Shown piece after piece: positions 26,201 to 38,200 of a stretch of DNA of 64,000 bases. The translations under genes were made by a program, and so were the position numbers. How positions within the stretch are numbered: the first letter of the stretch is position 1; the number at the start of each line of letters is the position of its first letter. The notes beneath the pieces are model-generated. The model was not told the origin of the DNA. It made no database searches and worked only from the letters and a program-made list of their open reading frames with translations. The DNA comes from Nelumbo lutea (Eukaryota; Streptophyta; Magnoliopsida; Proteales; Nelumbonaceae): assembly GCA_022828595.1 (NCBI GenBank), contig JAKGHH010000005.1:57469655-57533654 (forward strand), written 5' to 3'.

Positions 26201-29200
26201 CTTCTTCATCAAGTCTCCCTTTCTTTCTTCTGTCCTCCCGAACTCCATCAAGTTCCACTCCTTAATTCTTGCTTTCAAGAATTGTAGTATCTTATGGAAT
26301 TTTATCCCCTCCTACTCCACCGACGGGTAACACTCATGCCACCATTCCCTCACTTTGTTAGTAAACCATGGATGCAGTAACCACATATTTTCAAATCTAA
26401 AGGGGGTAGGACCTCCACACCTTCTTTCCTCCTTGCATAACACTATGGGCCAGTGATCCGAGGTCACCCTTGGGAGAGCCCTAGCATCCAAGGTTCCCCA
26501 ATGTTCTTCCCAATCCAAAGAGAACAGGAATCTATCCAACTTAGAGCAAATGGGTCTAGATTGGAGATTTGACCATGTAAATGCCTTATGCGCTAGGAGA
26601 ATCTCTTTAAGCTCAAAGGCATCCACAAAACTTTTAAACTTCCTCATGCTTTTTGTCACCCTCTGGTTAATCTTATTGGACTCTTCCGAGAACCTTATCA
26701 CATTGAAGTCCCCACCCATGCACCAAGGCCCATCCCACAAACCTCTAACATCAGCCAGTTCCTCCCACAGCTCCTTTCTCTCTCTGTAATCATTCGGTCC
26801 GTAAACATTTGTGAGCACCCACATATAATCATCCTCTTGCTGCTTAAACTTCATGGAAACCGAGTACTTTCCGATCAACTCCTCCATCCCTTCAACCACA
26901 TCCCTCTTCCACATTGTTACAATCCCCCCGGAAGCACCCCACGATGGAGTCGCCACCCAGCTAATCCCCCTGGCTTTCCATACACTCCTTGCCCATTTGT
27001 CACTAAACTCCATTCTCTTAGACTCTTGCAACAACACAATGTCTGGGTCATACCGTCTTATTACCTCTTTTATTGTTGCTCTCTTCTTCACACTCCCAAT
27101 TCCCCTCACATTCCAACTAAGAATCTTCATTCCGCTTCTTTTACAAACCCCTTGCCACCTACCCGCTACTTTCCCCCTTTCCTTCTATCTCCTTTTACCT
27201 CGAGCTTCTTGTCTCCTTCTACATCTCTCTTTAGTCTCTCTACTTCACTCAACCTCCTCTTCTTTGTTATGTTCTGCATCTTCCTCTTCTGTAAGCTTTC
27301 TTTCAACTCGTTCAAATCCTCCAGCCTACAGCCCAACTTCCCTACAAATTCTGCTATCGTGTCTTCTCTCACCGATTCCACCACCCCTACCCTTCCTACA
27401 GAATCCCCTTCATCTCTGTCCACCTACCTTTCCTTCCTCTCCTCTAGTCCCACCTCAATTCTTTCCTCTCCAACCTTCCTCCCCTTACTGTTACCTCCCT
27501 CCTTCCTTGCTTTCTCCCCGTAACCTTCTCCATCTCTACCCTCATTCCTGTCCCTCCTCTCCATTAACCCCTCCTCTCTTCCTTCCTCCCCTTCCCTCCT
27601 CCATAGCAGCTGCCCTTCCACATCCTTAAACACTCTTTCAATGATTTCCCACACTTGTCCACTTCTATACCTTTCTTCCCGCACCTTCCCACAATCCTTC
27701 CTTCCCCTCTCCCCCTCCTCAGAGAGCCCGCCTACTAGCTCGACTGCATATTCATGGGCTACAAGACATGGTACAGGAACGGAATCTGGAACCAAAGACA
27801 CAGGAGACACATTAGTATCACAAACTAAAATCACATGGTTACCTGGGACTGAAGGACAAGCTAGAATAGGACTGCTCCCGGCCTCCTTCTCTTGTTCCGA
27901 GGGTTGGTAACCAATTGTCTTCCTGAGTTGGTTGGGAAGTACCTCTGTCCTTTGGTCAACCTGGTGATCTTTCCACTCTACCCCTAGGTCACCCCTAGAT
28001 AGCATATTCCAGCTCTGCTTCCGGTTCTCCTGGTTTTCCCCTTCTGAAAAACCTTGCGCACTCTGTGGTCTTGGGAATGAGATAATCCGATTGCAGTCTT
28101 CACCCTGGAATAATCCTGCAATATTCCACCCTTCCATATCACCTCCAGCACAGCTGCCTTCATCATTTACACTGCCCACGCTAGAGCCATCGACAGAAAG
28201 GTCCTCCGGTTCACCAACGTCTTCACCGCACTGCACCCACCCTTCAAACTTCTCTTTCTTCTCTTTAGTTCTTCCCCTAGTGAAACTTAGCTCTGACCTC
28301 TCTGAGAAGCCTCGCACGGGGCTAAGCTCCTTCAAGCTGCGTCGGGAGACCCACTATAACGCCCTCTTCTTTCCTGGTTTCCGACGCTGCGCGCATTCCC
28401 CTTTTTGGCTCATGGCTAGGGACGATGATAGACCGAAACCGATGTCTATCATAGTCGAAACCCCAGTCGCGTGTTTCTTTAGTGGCTCACGTGCCTTATA
28501 AATAAACCGGGTCGGGCCCGCTGGCCTATTTGGGCCTTTAAGAATACCATTAGCAGCCCAGATGGGCTTTTGCTTTGGCCCATTTGTAAGCACCCGCGAG
28601 CTCACGTGACTTTTAAGAAGGTCACGCGTGTCCAGCCCCGACCCCGGTTTGGTTCTAACAGGTTTAAGTTCAAATCTTCCTTGGCCCAACCCCTTTTCCC
28701 TGTTCAAAACAGTCTTGGCGCCAGTTACAACCTATGCAAAGGACCTGCCACCCTCCAAACTGCTCACTTCTTCCACACGCGAAAATCCCACCCCCTGCCT
28801 ACTACCCTTTTGTTTCTCCAGCAAATGTTTTTCCAATTTAGTGAAAGTGCTTTTCTTGTTTGAATCCTCCAACCCTTTCTTGCCACGCAGCTCTTCTTCT
28901 TCAACCTTCTCATCTCCCTCCATACGAGCCTATTTGCAGAGCATCGATTCAGTGGATGAAGCCAGCCACACTGAGTAGCACTGCCTTTCGACTAGCACCT
29001 CTATCTTCTGAGGTATCTCCTCAGGTTTTACTCCATTCAATAAAATGGAAGCTGAACGAAGGTCTCCCCAAAAGGCCCCTCCTAGTGATCCTCCACACAT
29101 CAAAGCAATGACTTCAGCAGTTTCTTGCTTCCACAAATGAAAGGGAAGACCTAACAGACGCACCACCACTCCATCTTCAACAAAGAAATCTTTGGAGTTT

Positions 29201-32200
29201 GATCCCGGACACCATCTTGATACTGTGAAGTTTCCAAGCTTAGCTTGGATGTTTAAAGCCTCAACTTCTACTCTGTTCTCAAGCAAATCCAGCAAAGCCT
29301 TGTTCTTCTCAAAGGATGTTAAAATAAATGTGCTCTTCAACTTTAACCTTGTTAACAGATCTGCAACTTTCCTCCAGTCAAGAATGGGAGCTGAAGCTTC
29401 AACTATCAATTTATTGCCTGCCCCAGCTAACACTACAGGAGTCTCTTGCTTAGTCTTGTTCACCATACTACTAGACCTACTTATCTTCCTTTTTACTATT
29501 GCTTCTCTTTTTACACTCATGCGTTTCAGCAGTTCACATAAGGCGCCAAGAACTGCCTTCCAGCCCTGACTCTTCCTTCCTTCTGGAAAGCAGATCATCT
29601 GCTTTCTACCCTTGCCAAAAAATTCTGTCAAAGAGATAAAATAACCTTTAAGTTTCTCTTACACTCTACAACAACCCTTCTTCCAGATTCTGAGAAAAGC
29701 TCTTGCCAACTATTTTGCTTGCCTTTGTTACTTGCACCTTCCACAAACTCTTTGAGCCCTTCAATTACCCCCAGTCCTTATAACAGCACCATCCCTCTCT
29801 TTGCTTCCCTGATCTTCAAACTCAGCTGACCATTTAATCTCTGTTCCTCAAATAGGAGTTCCTTAGATTCAATCTTCAAAACTTTTTTCCAACAGCCTAC
29901 CTCCACAAAATCTCCCATCTCAGCTCCTCCCCCTCTCCCCCTCTCACCCTCTCACCCTCTCAGTAACCTTCTCTTTGCTTCACCCTCTCACCATCTCAGA
30001 CAATGGCAACAGATGAAAACACATGATGCCTAAATCCTATTGCAATAATCACTCCTCACAATATCCCAACATTTTAAATAGAATAGATTTGAGAACCCAT
30101 CACGAGCCGGTGATTTATCATTTTCTAACTTCTTTATTGCACCCTTAATTTCCTCTTCTGAGAATGGTCTCTCTAACCAGATTTTCTGCTCTTCATTTTA
30201 ATTTATTAAATTGGAACTCGGAGGGAAAAGGTATATGAACCCACTTCTCTTTATAAAGGTTCATATAGAAAGAAGTAGCTACATATTTTACTTCAGAACT
30301 AGACTCACCACATCTGTCCTCCCACACCAACTTGCTGATTGAAGAGAACCTAGCACGAGCATTTGCCATTTAATGAAAGAACTTTGTATTTTTATCCCCC
30401 TCTTTAAGCCAAATGGATTTAGCTCTTTGTCTCCACTTCCTCTCTTCCTCAACTGCTATCTTATCATATATGATTTTTGCAATTGACCTCTCAAGTCTCA
30501 GTTCTTCAGACAAGGGACCCGCATCTTCAGCTCTATCAATCTCTACAATGGTGCAGGTGGACTCTGTCCACAGATATAAGTCAGTTGTTCGATCCTTCTT
30601 TTTTTGTGTGGCCTACAAAGAAGGAAAAATAATGTGGAGATGTATTAGAGCAGCCGCCTTGTGGACAATCTGGAAGAAAGGAATACAAGGGTTTTTAAGG
30701 AGGAGGAAAGAAGCTCTCAAGTTGTTGAGGACTGTATCTTAACTAGGGCCATTCATTGGTTAAGAACTATGGACTTATTTCATACATTCTCCTTTGATGA
30801 TTTTTGGAGAAACTGGATAGTGGTAGCTAACAGCCATGCAAGGAAGGACAGGAAATATGTGGTGTGGATGCCTCCACCTGAAGGATGGGTAAAGCTGAAT
30901 TTTGATGGAAGCAGCCAAGGAAACCCAGGCCCATCGGGGATAGGAGGCGTGCTGAGAGATAATGAAAGCAAAATATTATTAGCATTGTTTTCAGGCCCCG
31001 TGGGAATAGGAGACTCCAATAGAGCTGAGATGTTAGCGGCGGTACAAGGTATTCAGATTGCAGAACAACTAGGAGTTCAGCACTTGGTAGTTGAAGGGGA
31101 CTCTAAGATTGTTGTGGAATGGCTGAAAGAACCAGCTTCAGTTATGTGGCGACATAGAGATATGTTAAGGAAAGTCAACTGGATCACAAGAAACATGACT
31201 GTTACCTTTCTTTTGGGTGGGAAGATCAGCAAATTCCTTAGCAGATGGGTTAGCTAAGCAAGGGGCTTCAAGGAAACATTTATTTTGGGCTGCTTTGTAA
31301 TTTTAGTTCTGGTTAATTCTGGTCAATTCTGCTTTAATTTGATGTAATACTTGTTAGAAGAGGTAACAACCCGTGCCTCCTCTTGGGTCTACTGTATTGC
31401 CTCGTATTTCTGATTTAATAAATTATACTCATTTATCAAAAAAAAAAAAAGAATTTGCATCATACCAACTTATTCCAAGTATATTTCTTAGAATCTATAT
31501 TGACAAGAACTAATGCTTTATAAGGTATTTATAATATACAAAATTAATTCTATGGATGTGTCTATGTTTTGGATACCAACACAAGCTTTGCCAACCATGT
31601 TACCAGATATGGAAAAGACATGATGGGTACAGTACAACATATGAAACTTACACTAAATTTTGAAGTATCTGACATAATATGGCACCCTTGTATAGGTACA
31701 TCATAGCTTGTCAAATAGGTCCCTCGCTTGTTCACATTTAATAGCATGTTATTTGTGAATGTGATGATATTCAACCTAATAGCACAAGTCTTGAATAGAT
31801 TCTATCACATAGAGAACAAGCATAAGCAAACATGAATGGGTAACCACATAAGTTTAATACTAAGAGAGAGTAGTATAGAAGTAGACCCACCTTGGAACAA
31901 GTGTATACAATTAGTGTCATCCAGTTCCAATCTGGCAAATGTGTTAACTGACCATCATTGCCTTCTTGTAGAAAATATAACAATGGAGGCATTAGCTGGA
32001 ACTCATAGTGTCGGGACCCACCACAAAGCTTGCAAGTCCCTGGTTCACCTAAATCTTTTGTAGCCATAAGTGGTTTGCCTCCCTGTACATACCTGATCAG
32101 AAGAGAGGTAGAAAGAAAGGAAAAGAAATGCTTAAGGAGTAAAAATCAAGGGATGTTGAGAAAAATATTCCACATGAGTACCCAAGTACCCAGATAAGAA

Positions 32201-35200
32201 GATAAAACAAAAGGCTATATCCTATCAAAGATACTGCCTGGAAGAATGTAAAGCATTTATTACTGGTGGCGCTTATCAATTTATATCCAAGGATCTGATC
32301 TCTTCAAATAATATTTCTATTTCTAACTTTGACTTCATGGTGGTACAGTAGGCAAAACCATGTAGCCTATGGATTTTAGGAGACCGGATCTGCTCCTCAC
32401 ATAGGGCGCCTCACATGCACCTCACACGCACATCCTACCATGCATTGGGAACATCTCCCATACTTATAAGTTATTATTCATGGGAGATGTTCCCAATGCA
32501 CGGTCATTGTGCATGTGAGGCGCCCAAGTGTGAGGAGCAGATCCCATTCCGGATTTTAGTATCAAGTACAAGGTAGAAGGGCGACCATTTTTTCTGCAGA
32601 TTCAAGAGTCCAGGTAGTAAAAGTTGTCTAAAACCTCAATACCTGAAGCACTGCTCTGGATAAGCATCCATCCGTTTCTTGAACCTCAGGTAAGTCCTGT
32701 CAACATCCAAAGCTCTGTCATACTCATAACCTTCTTCTTCCCATGTTTCTTCATCTTTGTGATCATCAAGATCACATTTGTTTTCCTGAGGCGGTGGTGA
32801 AGATTTAGAACAAATGGCACTGACACCTCTTGATGATGCCTCTTCCTGAGAATAGATATAAAAGCAAGGTACCACTGCAATCAACAAATACATAAACAAA
32901 AGAGCACAGATGAAAAAATCTGATCTTTGTAACAGAGAAACCATGGAATTAACCATAAAAACAGCATGCTTGTCCAAGAGAAGATAAGATGCTCAGTCTG
33001 AGTTACAGGAAGTGATCTCATAATCATAAAAGCAAAGAAACAGCTTAAAACCAAATTTTGCTACCAGAACATATTTCCATAATATTTCCTACCTAAAGAG
33101 ATTTAAGTTAAAAAAGGAAAAAGAAGAATATTTACAAAAATAGCGTCCCAATATGGATGTTGACCTGTTTTTCCATTTGACATTTTACAAGTCCTTTTCT
33201 ATTTAACTGGGTAAAATGGAAAAAACATCGAGTTAGCAAATATGAATCAAAGCTTTAATTATTGGGACATTATCCCTACTAATAAAATCATTATGGCTGT
33301 GTTTGGTTGCAATGCCAACGCAAATATGTACACTGCATATTTATCCTCTTTTCGGTTCATGAATGCAAGCACGGTTCAGAATTTTTTGCACTCATATTGT
33401 TTGTTTGAAATCAATGCTGTGTGGACCCCATCATTAAATGCTCCAACTACTTTATGCTCCAATGCCTTAACTTTGGTTAAAAGGTTGATTATCAAAAGAA
33501 TACAAAATTGTATCCAAAAAATAGGTACAGTAGTGCTCTCTTTTCAGAGTACAAAAATGTCAGAAAAATACATTTTTGATCTGATAATCATTACTTTTTT
33601 ACATGTCAAACAAACGCGAACCGCAGTACATAAATACCCCGGTTCAGCATTTGTATTGCAAACAAATGGAGCCTATATTTTATATTTTGAATTTGATTAA
33701 TGAAATCCATATGAAATTTGTCCTGTACTACAGGTAGGCTACATTCTTAAAAAATAGAGTAAGATTTTTGGAAGGATCTCTGGTTGGGGATATGCCCCTT
33801 AGCTGATTGTTCTTTTATTTTATAGGTTAAATATATTGTAGTGACTAGTGATGCAGAGTGAGAGTTCCCCTCAAAACATGTACAAGTGTTAGAATATAGA
33901 CATGACACATCCAAAAAAACAGAAAAAGAACAAATGGTTCTTTAAGTTATATACAACATCCCAATCCAAAAATTTCTGATCTCCACCTATGTCTTGAAGT
34001 ATCAACTCGGTATCTCTTGAACTTTGGTTTCCAGAACTCAAAAGCTTATGAGTGTCACGACATAACTCCCTTAAAAGGAGTTTTTATAACCCTCTAGATG
34101 GCCAGCATTCATATTGGGATTATTAATACTCATGGTTCCTTTTCTTGTTTATCATTTTTTTCAATGTCTTTTGCATAGTAATGAGTGTCTCATCTGCATG
34201 TTGCACAAGGAACCACTCGCATTTAAAATAAAAATAATACTAATAATAAAGAAAAACTTTAAATTAAATTGGTAGGTGGAAAATAAGAAGTTCAAAACCT
34301 GCCAGATACTGATATGCTTCATTAGAAATGTATTCAGAGTTTATCTCTTCACGTTCTTGGCACCTGTGTACCTAGCAAATATGGAATCTAGAATGACCCG
34401 TCTATCTATTGTCATTTTACTTCTTTGATTTTCATTCACTTCTTTGGCCCTGTCCATTTCTACCTAGCATATCTTTATGATAAGATTAATCTGCTTTGGA
34501 GTTGGGATCCCTTTCCTTTCAGAAACCGGGGAGGAGATGATGTGAACATGCATGATTGCTGCTTTGTTGTCAGATATTTTAGTGGAAAAGAACTCCAAGA
34601 TTTTTTAAGGACAATTCCTACTAAGTTCAGATGGTTATAGATTATTTTTATCGTCATCAGAATCATCAGATTTTGACAATGGATGAGTCCAAAGGTGTCT
34701 CAATGTATTCAGTCATTAAGAATTGGTTTTTGATTGACTGCAACATCACGACCACTTGTGTCATGATGCTAAATGATGTGCCTGCTCATTGGGAAATCAG
34801 GGGTCTTCAGGGATTTTTCTACCAGCAACACAGAGAAGATCAATTCATTACAAAGGAGGGGGATACAACAAGTTGTGAAAAGAAAAAACAGAGAACTCAA
34901 AAACAAGAAAACCACCTAGAAATATTACGACTGTGCCCAGTACATAATCTGTCTTTTGCTTGGCTAGGCCATCTGTCAAACTATTTGCAGATCTTCTAAC
35001 CCAATTAATTTGAACTTTCATATCTGTTGAGAGTCATTTGAAGCATCTGAAATCATTCCTTAGGTGTCATATCACCCCACAACAACTTTGGAGTCCCCCT
35101 TCAATGATCAAACTTCTACTGCCCAATTCTTTGGCTTTTTCAACCTCACAAAATGCAGCTAAGAACTCTGCTCTAACAGATCTCCTTGCTCATTTGGACC

Positions 35201-38200
35201 TGAAAACATTGCATGTAAATTATCTTCCTCATCCCTCTAATGATCCTTCCAATTCCTGAGGGCCCCAGATTGCCCACACTACTGCCATCAAAATTCAACT
35301 TCATCCAGCCACTAATTAGGGTTGACCAGACCAAAAATTCTCTTTCTTCTAGAGGATGAACTAACCATTGCTCCCCAAGATCTTAAGAAATCTTCTACCT
35401 TGAAGTCTGAGAAGAGTTTCAAGGTCTTGACCAAATGTGCCATTCTTATGGTTATGATTTCTATCAAAGTCTCCTTACTCCTTTCCTTGTCCCTAAAAAT
35501 ACATGTGTTTCTTTCTTTTTTTTTTTATCAATAACAGAATTTCATTAGAAATATTTAAAATATTACAAGATATGGAGAGTCAGTGTTTTAAAAGCGAAAG
35601 GCGCACAAAAAGCGACAGGTTCCAAATGCGCCTAAGGCGCAAGGCGAGGCATGCGCCTTTTTAAAAAGGCGCACAAAATTTAAAAAAAAAATAGAAAAAA
35701 TAAAAAGGGGTCGAGCCCTGTTTTACTGTTTTCAAACTAGTATTTGCTCTTGATAAAAAATTTATTGTGGAACAGTGGGGCGGAGCCCCTGTTTTAGTGT
35801 GAAACAGACAAGAAAAGAAGAAGAAGAAGAAGAAGAAGAAGAAGAAAGTGGGGGAAGCAGAAGCAAAGAAAAAACTAAAAATAAAAATAAAAAAAAGAGA
35901 GGGGTCGGGCCCTGTTTTACTGTTTTCAAACTAATATTTGCTGCTGATAAAAAATATATATATATTGTGGAACAGTGGGGCGGAGCCCCTGTTTTAGTGT
36001 GAAACAGACAAGAAGAAGAAGGAGGAGAAGGAGAAGAAGAAGAAGAAAAGAAGAAAAAGAAGGGGGCAGGCAGAACCCCTGTTTTCAGTGTTAAAAGAGT
36101 AAAAGAAGAAGAAGAAGAAGAAAAAGAAGGGGGCGGGCAGAACCCCTGTTTTCAGTGTAAAAAGGTAAAAACAAATACCTGATGCTGATTGCTGAAAGCC
36201 TGAATGTTACAGTTGGTCGCCCGACTGAGAGATGGCCTCTGATAGAACTTCGAAGGTGGCTGTTCGATTGAGAGATGGCCTGAACTTGATGATCCAAGAA
36301 GAACGTGGAGGCTGAGGGCTCGAGACTTCGACTGATAGAGGATGTGAGTCTTTTGGACATTTTTTATGACTGTTAGAGGATTCTAATAGATGGGGTTTAC
36401 TTGCAAATGAATTAGAAAGAATAGGGGAGGTGATTACAACTACCAAACTTCAAGGGAGGTTTCAGCAATGGTCAGAAACTTCATGGGAAATTTTTAGCTA
36501 TTTACCCTATATGCTATTGGAATTATTAATTTATCATGTATGGATTTAATTAGTGGAATTTAATGATGAGAATAAACAAAAATGACTTAAATATATGATT
36601 CAATGAGGGTGAATGGGAGTTAACACATTAAATGTTGGATTTAATGAGAGGGAATTGAATGCAATGATTAATAGTATTCAAATTACATTTTTTACCTTCA
36701 CAATAAAGAGGGATCGTATTTCAGAAAAAGGGTATTTTAGTGAAAAAAAATTCCAAAAATTTTAGAGGCTATTCATACTTTTTATAGTAGTATAGATAAC
36801 AATAAATATTATATATGTATAATATTTTTTATTTTTTATATGTATGATAATAAATAATTTTTATAATTATTATTTTTTGTGAAATAAAAAAATAAATTTT
36901 TATATGTATAATTTTTATTTTTTATAGGAAGCTTGGCTCACGGTCTAGCTCAAGCCAAGCCGAGCTTGAATGTATGAGCTTTTGAGCCAAGCCAAATTTG
37001 AGCTCGTCTCTAGCTCCAAATTGAGCTCGAGCTCGAGCCTCGTGGTTTTTTTGTGAACCGAGCTCGAATAGCCAGGTATTTGGCTCAAATCCACCCCTAA
37101 TGGTAGTGTCCAAAGGAGTGAGTTGTGTTTTTTGAGCATTTCTTGTAGGGACTATTTTTTTATAATTTGCAAGGACCATATTTTGGTCCTCTTTTTTTTA
37201 AATTGGAAACATTTTTTTTCCTTTACTTTTTGTTAGGGTCAAAAGGCTTATATATCTTCTGTATCCCCACAATGCTACTTGAACACAAATTGAACTCTAA
37301 TGTAACAAAAGTTATTTTTTGTTTCTTTCAAGGATCAGCAATAGAGATTTATTTAATAGATCAGAAGCATGTCTTATGGAGATTTATGGCAGAATTTTCA
37401 TTCTTTTTGGTCCTATAGACGTGGCTTGACTTCATTAAGAACCATGCCTAAGATGTTCTCCTCCATAGTGACAAAGTGGATTGTGATGGAGGGAAAGTTA
37501 CATCTTTACTGGCAATCAAGAGGCCCATCTAGTAGCCCATGGAATTTTTCTTCATCAGGGAAGCCCCATCAACATCCAAATCGAACATCTCATTCACATG
37601 GACACCAAGGCCTATTAATCCTATCACCTGTGACCTTGTTAAAGGGACGTTTTCAACCTGAACAGATGCAGGGTTCCTCATTATAGGGTAGCCTTTTTTT
37701 TTCTTTTTAGCCATGTTGATTCTGTGGTTCCCAGCCCTTTCTTCAGAAGATATGGTCTTTAATGTTATTTCTTGCTAATAACCTGCTTTTGTTATTATAT
37801 GAGCATCAAGATCTGCCTTGTACTACTCCTTTCTGCTATATTCTTGAACAGGAAGGTTTCTTTTCTTGAAGAATACAATTATCGTTATATCATAAAAATT
37901 GATACATAAGCATCCATATTTATTCTACATTATTATGGTAAATTTCAGTTTTGAAGTTCTGGAATCAATCCTCTTATATTCTATGTAATACAAGTTTTTC
38001 CTATATGGCCATTTGTAGAGTTTCTCTTGTTCTTTTAGAACATGTTGCCAAGTTTATGTTGAATAGCCAAGCTGCATATTTGCTGGTAAAGTGGCAAGGT
38101 AAAAATTGGATGATACGTGTTTTTGTGTACGAGGAATACACCACAGTTGTTACGTAGGCATATGGACAATAACCTACTATGTGATATTATATGGACATGG

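Larger units (their letters stand above)
22854..30047 (-). mobile_element. LINE C (- strand), full-length L1-type with RNase H, 7.2 kb
   Basis: Flanked by a perfect 18-bp target duplication ATCACTCCTCACAATATC (22836-22853 and 30048-30065), with the poly(A) tail read as poly(T) from 22854. On the - strand it has a pyrimidine/purine-biased leader (about 30047-29760), ORF1 and ORF2. Both ORFs are broken by point changes, but the whole element is present from 5' end to tail. It sits within LINE B, which sits within LINE A, so it is the youngest of the three. Confidence 0.95.
20534..30549 (-). mobile_element. LINE B (- strand), 5'-truncated, split by LINE C
   Basis: Bounded by a 17-18 bp direct repeat GGTGCAGGTGGACTCTG at 20517-20533 and 30550-30566, with poly(T) (a poly(A) tail on the - strand) at 20534. 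LINE B sequence is 20534-22835 plus 30066-30549, about 2.8 kb. It encodes - strand KFFH-type linker, [80 protein letters not shown] and a zf-RVT-like Cys segment ([10 protein letters not shown]). No ORF1, no endonuclease and, unlike LINEs A and C, no RNase H, so it belongs to a different L1 lineage. Confidence 0.9.
18725..31450 (+). mobile_element. LINE A (+ strand), 5'-truncated, split by LINE B
   Basis: Left part (18725-20533) encodes broken [75 protein letters not shown] and zf-RVT sequence. The right part (30567-31450) resumes with an RNase H domain ([32 protein letters not shown]) and ends in a poly(A) tract at 31438-31450 after tttatc. The two halves join exactly across the LINE B target duplication. 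It lacks ORF1, the endonuclease and the start of RT, and carries several frame breaks. It is antisense to its host gene. Its own TSD could not be found. Confidence 0.9.

Noticed and set aside
26837..28501. Long + strand open frames, up to 258 codons, across 26.8-28.5 kb
   Set aside because: They are antisense to LINE C ORF1 and ORF2, have Ser/Leu/Pro-rich composition from the reverse complement of purine-rich coding DNA, and match no family.
23950..31257. Active LINE retrotransposon
   Set aside because: LINE C has six in-frame stops and at least four frame changes in ORF2; A and B lack their 5' halves.
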